DNA of 64,000 nucleotides. Source: Stromatinia cepivora. Its lineage: Eukaryota; Ascomycota; Leotiomycetes; Helotiales; Sclerotiniaceae. Positions 1 through 12,584 of this stretch are shown here, piece by piece. A program made the position numbers and the translations under genes. The first letter of the stretch is position 1; each line of letters opens with the position of its first letter. The notes below the pieces were generated by a model that worked only from the letters and a program-made list of their open reading frames with translations, was not told where the DNA came from and made no database searches. The stretch spans positions 434,001 to 498,000 of the forward strand of contig RCTD01000002.1 of the NCBI GenBank assembly GCA_014898415.1, written 5' to 3'.

Positions 1-2614
1 AATAATATAATTCAAATATTGAAAACTTGAAAAAAGAAGATAGAATTGATTATTAAAGAAAAGATCATTATAATTAGAATTGATAATATATTAAAATTCT
101 TATAAGTTATTTATAAATAATTATTAGATATATAATTTGAAATTATAATAATTACCTTTTTATATCAAAACAAATCTATAAAATAGAATATAAAGATTAT
201 AGAAATAGATATAAAAATAATATTAAAAGAAACTAGATTATTATTAGAATTTTGGAATGAAATTATAGAATATAATATTTATATTAGAAATTATATTAAT
301 ATTGATCTTAATATAAATAAAATAGATTGATTTCTTATAAAAACTTTTATAAATATAATACTAAATATAGAAATATATAAAATTTGGGGGAACAAATATT
401 ATATTTATATCAATCCCAAAATTATTCCGAAAAAACAAAGATATAATAAATTGTAAAATATTTCGAGAATTAATACATTCTTAAAATATTCATAAGTTAT
501 AAATAAATATATCAAAATATATTTTTTAAAATTAAATTATATATTTCGATCAAATAGAATAATTATAAATGAATTTTATCGAAAAAAAAATTTGGATTTT
601 AAATTAAGAAATTATAAATTAGATTTATAAGAAATAAAAAATATAAAATTAAATCAAAAATTTCATAATAAATCAATAATAAATAAAATATTTTTTTTAT
701 CTTTAATATTAAATATAATATTTATATTATCTTTATTCCAAATATTCTTTTTAATAAATATTATATCGAATTTAATAATTATATTAAATATTCCAATTAT
801 TGAATTGAAATTAAATAAATTAGATATATCAATATTAATATATAATGAAAATGAAGATGGTAATATCCAAAAAACAAATCAAAAATCTTTTTTTAAAGAT
901 ATTTTAGATATCAAATCCATTATTTCAAAGATTCCAATCCAAAAATCAATTTCTGCAAATCCTGAATCTATATTGAAAACAAAATTTAAAATTGTTTTAA
1001 ATTTTGTTAATAAATTTATTTTAATAAAATCAAAAAACAAAATAAATCTATAATTATTTAAGATCAAATAAAAAGATATAATAGATTTTGAAAATAAATC
1101 CCTAAAATATTTAATATAAAAATAAAAAAGAGATATAAAATAAGATTCTGAAGGAGAATAGAAAAGTAAGATTATAAAGATATTGATTGTAATATTTATA
1201 TAAATTAAAACTCAAGAAAATATAGAATATATTATAATTATAATCCTAATTATTTATAAAATAGATCTTTGTATTAGAAATAAAATTATTTCAAATTTTA
1301 TAATTTCATTGATAAATATAAACAATATAGAAAATATAATATATTTAACTGAAAAAATTCTAGAAATCAAAATATCAAAAATTTATAAAAAAGCAATATT
1401 AAATTAAGAATATTCTGAAAAATGAAAGGAAACTATTTAAAAGGAAATTATATTTTTAATTCAAAATAATATTTAAAAAGAATATATATTCCTTAAAAGA
1501 AATAATCTGATTTTGATAAAATAAATATTTATAATTAAAATTAAAAATAACAAAATAAAACGATTTAAGATAAAATTAATAATTCGAAGATTTAATTAAA
1601 TATTAAGAAAAGATTATAATGAAATATTTATATTAATAATAAGATTAAATATATTTAAATTATTCTTAATTATTATTGTAAAGGAAAATTTGGAATATTT
1701 ATATTTCGATATCAAAAACATTTTTACTGAATTATATTTGAAGAAAGAAATCTATTTTGAATTATTTTAAAATATTAAAATCGAAAAGGGATATATATTA
1801 TAAGTTCTACAAAATCTATATAATTTGAAGCAAACTAAAAAGGATTGGAGTTTACTATTAAAGAAAGAGCTTTTAAATATAGATTTTGTATAAAATTTGA
1901 TAGATCTATATTTATATATATTCAAAAACTATAATATAATATTATTAGTATATATCAATAATATCATTATTGTATTATATATATTATTATAAATCATTTG
2001 ATTCAATGAAAAACTATCATTTTCTTTTAATATTAAGAATTTAGGGGAAATTAATAAGATCCTAAATATTAGAATTATTTGTAATAGAAAAGTATATATA
2101 TTAATTATAAATCAAAAAGAATATTTCGATATTATATTAATCAAATACAATATTATATATGAATAACATCAAATTAAAAAATTATCAATAATAGATTATA
2201 CCTATCTCCGGTCAATAATCGATAATAATAAATTAATAGATATAAATAAATATCAATAATAAATAAAAAGTATGATTTATTTAATAATATATATTTGATT
2301 AGATATAATATTCTTAATCAAAAGACTTTCACAATTTATAACAAAACCAATAAAACATTATATTATAGCTTTAAAAAATCTGATATAATATCTACGATTA
2401 ATAATCAAACAAAAGTTATAATTCGGGTTAAAAAGTATATAATTTAATATATTTAATAATATAATAAAGGTATATACAAATATAGATTAGATTAATAACA
2501 AATATAATCAAAAAAGTATTTCAAAAGGAATTGTGATATTCTATAAAGGCTCTATATTATGGATTAGTAAGAAACAAATATCTGTAACTATCTTTAATAT
2601 AGAATCAGAATATA
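1..2614 (+). mobile_element. Copia-1 copy a, left part (integrase to RNase H relic)
   Basis: A RIP-degraded Ty1/Copia element that enters from the left window edge in the integrase core and reads through the integrase-RT linker (about 800-1050), reverse transcriptase (about 1600-2000) and RNase H. It aligns along its length with copy b from about position 4940 onward. Almost every codon that differs is a C-to-T or G-to-A change, and stops are frequent, so nothing is translatable. It breaks off at 2614 inside RNase H, where copy b has inserted after the target sequence ATATA; the element resumes at 8096. The long reading frame at 805-1053 is only a leftover of the linker, not a gene. Confidence 0.88.
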
Positions 2615-2780
2615 TGTTGGAAATGAGGCCATCATAGGATTAGAATTGAGGTCACAAGACCACAATGGTGCACAGACTATATTTGGGGATAACCTCAATT
2701 TTATTCCTATTAGAATTATAGATCCTTAGTTCAACTTATATAATCAATAATACTACTATTTCCTATATCAAAAGTTAATA
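2615..2780 (+). repeat. 5' LTR of Copia-1 copy b (166 bp)
   Basis: Begins TGTTGGAAATGAGG and ends AAAGTTAATA, where the ancestral end was TTAACA. It matches the 3' LTR at 7930-8095 over its whole length, differing by transitions. Further copies of this LTR lie at 8462-8627, 11516-11681, 12419-12584 (reverse), 31373-31538 (reverse) and 36687-36852 (reverse). Confidence 0.94.
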
Positions 2781-2799
2781 GATTATAAGATCCGATTGT
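2781..2799 (+). other. Primer-binding site of Copia-1 copy b
   Basis: The bases right after the 5' LTR read GATTATAAGATCCGATTG. The less mutated copy e (reverse strand of 36667-36686) reads GGTTATGAGATCCG. GGTTATGAG is complementary to CTCATAACC, an anticodon loop carrying CAU as in initiator tRNA-Met. Priming by an internal half-tRNA fragment is known for Drosophila copia; assigning it here is inference. Confidence 0.6.
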
Positions 2800-3189
2800 A
2801 CAATAATGATTAGAAAACAAAGCAAATCGAGAAAGGATTAATATAGTTAGTAAAAATGAAATAGAATGAAAATCAGAGTTTTTATATAGTACTATTGAAA
2901 CAGAGTTGAAATATAATAATACAGTTTATAATTCATAATATTATAGGCCAAAGCGGAGAGCAGTTTGTACAATGCCAATACAGAATTATAGTAGAGGCGA
3001 AAAGCAAGTTTGTATAGCTATAAGAAAATATATTATAATATAATCTTATAAATTCTTTTATTGTTTTATTTTTATATTTCTTTATTATTTTGAATTTATT
3101 TGTTGTATATCCTTTTTTAAGATTGTCTTAAAAATCTGAAGACTATTTTCGATATTTATCAAATAATAGAAAACCTTTATAATATCGGA

Positions 3190-6100
3190 ATCAAATAACC
3201 CTTCGAAATTTGATCAAAATAATTATAAGTGATGATTTAGATAAACGAAGATACAATTGAAAGGGAAAGGATGATTTTATACAATTGATCAAATATTAGA
3301 CGAATATATATAGATTACAGAACCCAATATAGTATTTGCCTATAAAATCAATGGTTGTATATATTATAATGTTGAGTTAAAATCGGAATACTTAAAGAAC
3401 GAAGTGAATATATTATTATATATTTGTACAACATTTAATGATAATAATGAAGTCTTTATTAACAAATATTCAATAGTATATATATTTTGGAAATATTTTA
3501 AATCAAAATATACCAGAATCAATGTAGTTATAATTAATATATATATAACGATAATCCAGAACTTCAAATTCCAATTCAATATTTATCCTGATATAACCAT
3601 TATCGAAGTTTAGGATAAATTGAAAAAGTATAAAAGGAAATTAAAAATTATAAACGAAAATTATCGGTCAATATATCAAAATACTATTCTGTTTTTGGTT
3701 TTAATATATAATCTTCCAATCGATTATCAAAAAATAATAGATATATTGAATATCCAAATTAATCTTAGTATTAATAATAAAATCAAGTATTTATAAATTA
3801 AAGAATTTCATCTTAAAAATAAATCAGAGTTAATACAAATTGCAAAAGGATTTAGATACATTTTTCGACACCAAAAATCAGATTTCGAAATTTCAAACAA
3901 TATTTGTAATCTATATCAAAAGGAAGATCATTATATACAAAACTGTCTGTATTTAATATGAACCAGTAAATTATTTTGCAATTATCTTTATTATCAAAGA
4001 AAAAAGGGATCATCGAATTTGAAGAAGATCTATTTCAATAAAAAAAATCAAGTATACTTTATTAATAATATCTCTAAATCAGATTCCGATATTAAGAATA
4101 TAATAAAGGAAGATTATAATTTGATAAAGAAAATCATTAATAAAGCTTCCCTTAATAAATAATATATTAATATAGATATTTCTTTATATATATTTGATCA
4201 ATCTTTATTATTTAGATTAATAAAATTTATTATTAAATAAAAAATAAAGATTAATAGAGGAATGATATATTATCATTATTAGGGTTTAATAAATATAATA
4301 TATAAAGATGATTTTAAAATACTACTTTCAAATATATTATATATACCAAAACTAAAAGTAAATTTGCTGTTAGGAAAAAGGATCTACAAAATAAAATTGT
4401 AAAGGGAATTCAATTTTCATTATATATATTTCAAGAAGGATAATAAGAAAGTTATCCGTATTAGAATATAAAATAGAATATATATGGTTTCATATATAAC
4501 CAAAGAATATAAAGATATAATTTTCTGTTCTAATATATATCAAAATAATCAAGAAAAAGATTTCTCTTTAGAGATAATCGATGATACTAAAAATATCGAT
4601 AATGAATTAATATTCAAAAAGAAAAAAAGATATTTATTATAATATCGAAGATTCAACCATTTAGATCCAGACAAGATCAAGAATCTATATAAGGTATCCA
4701 ATATAATCAAATCGATAAAGATTCTAATTGAATTAGATATCTGCAAAGTATATATACTCATTAAAATGATCAATCGTATTCCAAAACAATTGAATCTGCA
4801 TAAATCAAAAAGACTCGAATTTATACATTTCGATATTACAGGATCATTTCCAAAATCGATTCGAAGGAATTGTTATTTCATATTGATTATTAACAATTAT
4901 ACAAAAGTAAATTGAATTATATTATTTAAACAAAAAGACGATATAATTCAAACATTGAAAACTTAGAAAAAGGAGATGGAATTAATTATTAAAGAAAAGA
5001 TTATTATAATTAAAATTAATAATATATTAGAATTTTTATAAACTATTCATAAATAATCATCGGGTATATAATCCGAAGTTATAATAATTACTTCTTTATA
5101 TCAAAATAGACCTGTAGAATGGAATATAAGGATTACAAAAGTAGATATGAAAGTAATACTAAAAGAAACTGGATTATTATTAGAATTTTGGGATGAAATT
5201 ATAAAGTATAATATTTATATTAGGAATTGTATTAATATTGATTTTGATATAAATAGAATAGATTAATTCTTTACAAAAGTTTTTACAAATATAGTATCAA
5301 ATATAAAGATGTATAAAGTTTAGAGGAGTAAATATTATATTTATATTAATCTCAAGATTATTCCGAAAGGGTAGAGATACAATAAGTTGCAGGACATTTC
5401 GAGAATCGATGTATTTTTAGGATACTCAAAAATTATAAACAAATATATTAAAGTATATTCTCTAGAATTAGATTATATATTTCGATCAAATAAAGTAATT
5501 ATAAATAAATCTTATTGAAGAGGAGATTTGGATTTTAAATTAAGAAATTATGAATCAGATTTATAAGGAACAAAGAATATAAAGCCAAATCGAAAACTTT
5601 ATGGTAGATTGATAACAAATAAAGTATTTTCTTTATTTTCAATATTAAATACAATATTTATATTATTTTTGTTTCAAATGTTCTTTTTAATAGATATTAT
5701 ATCGAATTCAATAATTGTATTAAATACCCCAATTGTCGAATTGAAATCAGGTAAATTAGATATATCAATATCAATATACAATGAAAATAAAGATAGCAAT
5801 ATTCAGAAAACAAATCAAGAATCTTTTTCTAAGAATACTTCAATTATCGAATCTATTATTTCAAAGGATCCAATTCAAGAATCAATTTCTGCAAACCCTG
5901 AATCTATATCAAAAGCAAAATTTAAGACCATCTTAAATTTTGCTGATAAACCTATTTCAACAGAATCAAAAAGCGAAATAAATCTATAATCATTTGAGAT
6001 TAAGTAAAAAGATGAAATAGATCTTGAAGATAAATCCTTAAGGTATTTAATATGAAAACGGAAAAGAAATATAGAACAAGATCCTGAAGAAGAATAGGAA

Positions 6101-7929
6101 AACAAGATTATAAGGGTATTGATTATGATATCTATATAGGCCAAAACTCAAGAAAGTATAGAATACATTATAATTACAATTCCAATTATTTATAAGATGG
6201 ATTTTTATATCAAAGATAAGATCGTTTTAGATTTCACAATTTCGTTGATAAATATAGATAATATAAAAGATATAATATATCCGGCCGAAGAAATTCTAAA
6301 AATCAAAATACTAAGAATTTATAAGGAAGCAATATCAGATCGAGAATACTCTGAAAAATGGAAGGAAGTTATCTAAAAGGAAATCATATCTTTGATTCAA
6401 AATGGTATTTGAAAAGAATATATATTCTCTAAAAAAAATAATCTGGTTTTGACGAAATAGATATTTACAATTAAGATCAAAAATAATAAGATAGAACGAT
6501 TCAAGGCAAGATTAGTGGTTCAAAAATTCAATCAGATATTAGGAAAGGATTACAATAAAATGTTTGCATCAATAATGAAATTAGATATATTTAAACTATT
6601 CCTAGTTATTATTGTAAAGGAAAATTTGGAATACTTATATTTCGATATCAAAAACGCTTTTATCGAATCGTATTTGAAGAAAAAGATCTACTTCGAATTA
6701 TTCCAAGGTATTAAAGTCAAAAAGGGATATGTATTATAAATTCTATAAAGTTTATATAAGTTGAAGCAAACTGGAAGGGATTGGAGTTTATTATTGAAGA
6801 AAGAGTTTTTAGATATAGATTTTGTATAAAGTTTAGTGGATCTATATTTGTATATATCCAAAGACTGTGATATAATATTATTAGTATATATCGACGATAT
6901 TGTTATTGTATTGTATATATCATTACAAATCATTTAATTTGATAAAAAGCTATCAATCCATTTTAATATCAAGAATTTAAAGAAGATTAGTAAGATCCTA
7001 AATATTAGAGTTATTTGTAATAGAAAAGTGTATACATTAATTATAAATCAAAAAGAATATTTTGATATTATATTAATCAAATATAGTATTATATATAGAT
7101 AATATCAAATCAAGAAACTATTAATAATAGATTATACCTATTTTTGGTTAACAATCGATAACGATGAATTAGTAGATATAAATGAATATCAATAACGAAT
7201 AGGAAATATAATTTATTCAATAGTATATATTCGATTAGATATAATATTTTCAGTTAGAAAACTTTTACAATTTATAACAAAACCAATAAAACATTATATT
7301 ATAGTTTTGAAGAATCTGATATAATATCTACGATCAACAATTAAATAGAAGTTATGGTTCAGATTAAAAGGAATATAATCTAATATCTATAAAGAATATA
7401 ATATGTTTGATAATACAATAAAGGTATATATAGATGCAGATTGGATTAATGATAAATATAATCGGAAAAGTGTTTCAAGGGGAATTGTAATATTCTATAA
7501 AGATTTTATATTGTAGATTAGTAAGAAATAAGTGTTTATAGCTATCTTTAATACGGAATCAGAATATATTGTAATAATAATATTTATTAAACAAGGGAAA
7601 TGGATTGTACAAATACTTAAAGATTTATTCAGATCAAGTTATATTGGAAAAAACGGAAATATGGTTTAAATATTTGATAATAATCAAAATATTTTAACTT
7701 TAATCAAGAATCTATATTTACATAAACGATTTAAATATATAAATATTAATTATCATTTCATTAGGGATTTGATAGAAAAGAAGAAAATCGTTACTAATTA
7801 TATTAATATATATGATATAATTGTCGACGGAATAACGAAACTTTGTGTAAGGATTGTTTTCGAAAGGTTCAAGAAAATGTTAGGATTAATAATCTAAAAG
7901 AATCGAATAGAATATCCTCAATAAAGGAA
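3190..7929 (+). pseudogene. Copia-1 copy b gag-pol relic
   Basis: Broken gag-pol reading region. Gag occupies about 3190-4000 and ends in a zinc knuckle of the form C-x2-[C changed to Y]-x4-H-x4-C near 3904-3950. A degraded protease lies about 4250-4390. The pre-integrase HRRFxHL-like stretch (read as RRFNHLD) is near 4650, and the integrase core with LEFIHFDI follows near 4810. RT carries FDIKNAFIESYLKKKIY (about 6640-6690), the SLYKLKQT motif and the catalytic YIDD box at about 6886-6899. RNase H runs to about 7880. Stops such as TAA and TAG stand where CAA, CAG or TGG are expected, the RIP signature. The frames at 5609-5989 and 6515-6739 are surviving fragments of the linker and RT. Confidence 0.9.
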
Positions 7930-8095
7930 TATTGAAAATAAAACTATTATAGGATTAGAATTGAAATTACAAAACCATAATAATATACAGATCATATTTA
8001 GGAATAATTTTAATTCTATTTCTATTAGAATTATAGATCCTTAATTCAATTTATATAATCAATAATACTACTATTTCTTGTACCAAAAATTAACA
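7930..8095 (+). repeat. 3' LTR of Copia-1 copy b (166 bp)
   Basis: Starts TATTGAAAAT (TGTTGGAAAT with G-to-A changes) after the purine-rich AATAAAGGAA and ends TTAACA at 8095, followed directly by the TSD ATATA. Same length as the 5' LTR. Confidence 0.93.
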
Positions 8096-8627
8096 ATATA
8101 TTATAATAACAATATTTATTAAACAAAGAAGATGAATTATATAAATATTTAAAGATTTATTCAAATTAAATTATATTGAAAAGAACAAAGATATAATTCA
8201 AATATTTAATAATAATCAAGATATTTTAATTTTAATTAAGAATTTATATTTATATAAACGATTTAAATATATAAATAACAATTATCATTTTATTAAAGAT
8301 TTAATAGAAAAAGAGAAAATCGTTATTAATTATATTAATATATATAATATAATTGTCGACAGAATAATAAAGCTTTATATAAGAATTATTTTCGAAAGAT
8401 TCAAGAAAATATTAGGATTAATAGTCTAAAAGGATCGAATAGGATATCCTTAATAAAAGAGTATTGGAAATAAAATCATTATAGAATTAGAATTAAAATT
8501 ATATAATCTTAATGATATATAGATTATATTTAGAGATAACTTTAATTCTACTTTTATTAGAATTATAAATCCTTAGTTCAATTTATATAATCAATAATAC
8601 TATTACTTCCTATACCAAAAGTTAACA
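8096..8627 (+). mobile_element. Copia-1 copy a, right part with its 3' LTR
   Basis: Continues copy a after the copy b insertion: the end of RNase H, a purine tract (AATAAAAGAG), then the 166-bp 3' LTR at 8462-8627 (TATTGG...TTAACA). The first five bases are the duplicated target ATATA. Downstream of 8627 the sequence jumps into integrase of another Copia-1 copy (c), so copy a itself is an insertion into copy c. Its other end lies left of the window. Confidence 0.9.
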
Positions 8628-8737
8628 ATATTTATATTAATTTTAAGATTATTTTGAAAGAATAAAGATATAATAAATTATGGGATATTTCGAGAATTAA
8701 TATATTTTTAGGATATTCAAAAGTTATGAATAAATAT

Positions 8738-9028
8738 TGTGAGAGAGTTGGGGTATCAAGGCCTAACACATAGCTAGTTCGTAGTCATATGGTCACATGA
8801 CTCTTCGTAGTTAGATATAAAAAAGAGCTCTGCTCCCCTCTCCTTGAAGGAAATCAATTGTTTTCCATTAGTCTTTTTGTACTCCATTTGTGCACAATCC
8901 AAATCATTATCTAAACCTATTAGTTCTACTATTTGAAGCCTTTACAATGTAATCTGATCAATTCCAATTCCCATTTCCCCTTGCAGCGTGCTATCGGGAC
9001 GCATGTATCTCGACCTACCTCTTTCACA
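8738..9028. repeat. Solo LTR of an otherwise unseen element, GC-normal
   Basis: A 291-bp segment with ends TGTGAGAGAG and CTCTTTCACA, which are near-perfect inverted ends with TG...CA termini. It is flanked by ATAT on both sides, and the flanks join to rebuild the copy c sequence AAATATATTAAA. It holds a TATA-like stretch (AGATATAAAAAAG) followed by a C/T-rich tract, as expected of an LTR promoter. Base composition is near balanced, unlike its surroundings, so it has largely escaped RIP. No internal region or second LTR is adjacent. A 4-bp duplication is a little short for an LTR element (usually 5), so one base may have changed. Confidence 0.82.
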
Positions 9029-11515
9029 ATATATTAAAATATATTCTTTAAAATTAGATTATATATTTTGATTAAGTAGAATAATTATAAATGAATTTTA
9101 TTGAAAAGGAGATTTGGATTTTAAATTAAGAAATTATGAATTAGGTTTATAAGAAATAAAGAATGTAAAATTAGATTGAAGATTTTATAATAGATCAATA
9201 GTAAATAAAATATCTTCTTTATTTTCAATATTAAATATAATATTTATATTATTTTTATTTCAAATATTCTTTTCAATAGATATTATATCGAATTCAATGA
9301 TTATATCAAGTACTCTAATTATCAAATTAAAATTAAATAAATTAGATATATTAATATTAATATATAATAAAGATAAAGATAATAATATTTAGAAAACAAA
9401 TTAAGAATCTTTTTTTAAGGATATTTCAGATATCGAATTTATTATTTTAAAGATTCTAATTCAAAAATCAATTTTTGTAGATTTTGAATTTGTATTGATA
9501 ATAAAATTTAAGATTATTTTAAATTTTGTTGATAAATTTATTTCAGTAGAATTAGAAAATGAAGTAAATCTATAATCATTTGAGATTGAATAAAAGAATA
9601 TAATGAATCTTGAAAACGAATTTTTAAAGTATTTAATATAAAAATGGAAAAAAGATATAAAATAAAATTTTGAAGAAGAATAAAAAAACAAGATTATAAG
9701 AATATTGATTATGATATTTATATAAACTAAAATTTAAAAAAGTATAGAATATATTATAATTATAATTTTAATTATTTATAAGATAGATTTTTATATTAAA
9801 GATAAGATTGTTTTAGATTTTATAATTTCGTTGATAAATATAGATAATATAAAAAATATAATATATTTGATTGAAGAAATTCTAAGAATCAAAATATTAA
9901 GAATTTATAAGGAAGTAATATCGGATCGAGAATATTTTGAAAAATAGAAGGAAGTTATTCAAAAGGAAATTATATTTTTGGTTTAAAATAGTATTTGGGA
10001 AGAATATATATTTTTTAAAGGAAATAATTTGATTTCGATGAAATGAGTATTTATAATTAAAATAAAAAATAATAAAATAGAACGATTTAAAATAAGATTA
10101 ATAATTCAAAGGTTTAATTAAGTATTAGGAAAAGATTATAATGAAATGTTTGTATTAATAATAAGATTAGATATATTCAGATTATTCCTAATTATTATTG
10201 TAAAGGAAAATTTGGAATATTTATATTTCGATATCAAAAATATTTTTATTGAATTGTATTTAAAGGAAAAGATCTATTTCGAATTATTTCAAGGTATTAA
10301 AGTCGAAAAGGAATATATATTATAAATTTTATAAAGTCTATATAATTTGAAACAAATTAAAAGGGATTGAAGTTTATTATTGAAGAAAAAGCTTTTAGAT
10401 ATAGACTTTATATAAAGTTTGATAAATCTATATTTGTATATATTCAAAAACTATAATATAATATTATTAGTATATATCAATGATATTGTTATTGTATTGT
10501 GTATATTATTATAAATCATTTGATTTAATGAAAAGCTATCAATTTGTTTTAATATTAAGAATTTAAGAGAGATTAGTAAGATCTTAAATGTTAAAATTAT
10601 TTGTAATAGAAAAGTATATATATTAATTATAAATCAAAAAGAATATCTCAATATTATATTAATCAAATATAATATTATATATAAATGATATTAAATCAAG
10701 AAATTATTAATAATGAATTATATTCATCTTCAATTAGTAATTGATGATAATGAATTAATAGATATAAATGAATATCAATAACAAATAGAAAATATAATTT
10801 ATTTAATGATATATATTTGATTAAATATAATATTTTCAATTGAAAGATTTTTATAATTTATAGTAAAATTAGTAAAACATTATATTATAGTTTTGAAGAA
10901 TCTGATATAATATCTATAATCAATAATCAAATAGAAATTATAGTTTGGATTAAAAAGAATATAATCTGATATTTATAAAGAATATAATATATTTGATAAT
11001 ATAATAAAGGTATATATAGATATAGATTAAATTAGTAACAAATATAACTGGAAAAATGTTTTAAAAGGAATTGTGATATTTTATAAAGGTTTTATATTAT
11101 AAATTAATAAGAAATAAATATCTATAATTATCTTTAGTATAGAATCAGAATATATTATAATAATAATGTTTATCAAACAAAAAAGATGGATTGTATAAAT
11201 ATTCAAAGATCTATTCAAATCAAATTATATTAGAAAGAATGAAGATACAATTCAAATACTTGATAATAATCAAAATGCTTTAGTTTTAATTAAGAATCTA
11301 TATTTGTATAAACGATTCAAATATATAAATATCAATTATTATTTTATTAAGGATTTGATAGAAAAGAAGAAAATCGTTATTAATTATATTAATATATATG
11401 ATATAATTATTAACGAAATAACAAAGTTTTGTATAAAGATTGTTTTCGAAAGGTTCAAGAAAATGTTAGGATTAGTAATCTAAAAGGATTGAATAGGATA
11501 TCTTCAATAAAGGAG

Positions 11516-11681
11516 TATTAGAAATGAAACTATTATAGGATTAGAATTGAGATTATATGATTATAATGGTATACAGATTATATTTGGGGATAATCTTAAT
11601 TCTATTTCTATTAGAATTATAGATCCTTAGTTCAATCTATATAATCAACAATATTACTACTTCCTGCACCAAAAGTTAACA
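11516..11681 (+). repeat. 3' LTR of Copia-1 copy c
   Basis: 166-bp LTR following the AATAAAGGAG purine tract; same ends and length as the LTRs of copies a, b and e. Confidence 0.9.
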
Positions 11682-12584
11682 ATTCTGATATATTTCGATT
11701 TAAAGTATTTCCAAAATATATATATTATTGAATATTCGTCAGTAAAGACTTTATTATCATCATTGAGTATTATACAAATATATAATAATATATTCGCTTC
11801 ATCCTTTAAGTATTCCAATTTCAATTCGATGTTATAATATATATAATCATTGATTTCGTAAACAGATATTATATTGAATCCTGTAATCTATATATATTCG
11901 TTTAATATTTAATTAATTATATAAAACCATCCTTTCCCTTTCAATTATATCTTCATTTATCTAAATTATTATTTATAATTATTTTGATCGAGTTTCGAAG
12001 AATTATTTGATTCCGATATTATAAAGGTTTCTTACTGTTTGATGAATATCGAAGATAGTCTTCAGGTTTTTAAAACAATCTTAAAAAATATATAATAAAT
12101 CGATTCGAGATAATAAAGAAATATAAAAATAAAACAATAAAAAAAATTCATAAAATTATATTATAATATATTTTCTTATAATTATACAAATTTGTTCTTT
12201 ACTTTTACTATAATTCTGTATCAATATTATACAAATTGTTTTCCATTCTGGCCTGTAATATTGTAAATTATAAATTATATTATTATATTTCAATTCTATT
12301 TCAATAATACTATATAAAAATTCTGATTTTCATTTCGTTTTACCTTTATTAATTATACTAATCCTTTCTCGATTTGCTTTGTTTTCTAATCACTATTATA
12401 CAATTGGATTTCATAATCTGTTAACTTTTGATATAGGAAATAATAGTATTATTGATTATATAAATTGAACTAAGAATCTATTATTCTAATAAAAATAGAA
12501 TTAAAATTATTCCCAAATATGGTCTGTGCATCATTGTGATCACGTGACCTCAATTCTAATCCTATGATGGCCTCATTTCCAACA
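11682..12584 (-). mobile_element. Copia-1 copy d, 5' end (gag remnant plus 5' LTR)
   Basis: Reverse-strand Copia-1 sequence. From right to left it holds the 5' LTR (12419-12584, starting TGTTGGAAATGAGG on the minus strand), the primer-binding site and leader, then degraded gag down to 11682, where copy c has inserted. It matches the reverse-strand copy e over 35950-36852. The 12584 end abuts Gypsy RNase H sequence, so copy d inserted in a Gypsy element; the rest of copy d lies left of the window. Confidence 0.87.

Larger units (their letters stand above)
2615..8095 (+). mobile_element. Copia-1 copy b, complete nested LTR retrotransposon
   Basis: A structurally complete 5481-bp Copia element. 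It is bounded by two 166-bp LTRs (2615-2780 and 7930-8095) that start with TG (TA after G-to-A change in the 3' LTR) and end with CA/TA. ATATA lies directly on both sides (2610-2614 and 8096-8100), and the flanks join into an uninterrupted RNase H region of copy a, so the insertion is read directly from sequence. Domain order gag, protease, integrase, RT, RNase H defines Copia rather than Gypsy. All coding parts are broken by RIP-type stops. The family is present five times in the window. Confidence 0.95.
8628..11681 (+). mobile_element. Copia-1 copy c, right half with 3' LTR
   Basis: Begins mid-integrase (equivalent to about position 5330 of copy b), then linker, RT with a YINDIVI remnant of the YIDD box near 10470, RNase H, and 3' LTR 11516-11681 (TATTAGAAAT...TTAACA, 166 bp). 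It is interrupted at 8738-9028 by an unrelated solo LTR. Beyond 11681 the sequence turns into antisense gag of copy d, so copy c is itself inserted in copy d. All coding content is RIP-degraded; the minus-strand reading frame at 9461-9691 is a shadow of the linker. Confidence 0.9.

Noticed and set aside
805..1067. Overlapping frames on both strands as small genes
   Set aside because: Both lie in the degraded Copia-1 integrase-RT linker, seen at the same element position in copies b and e.
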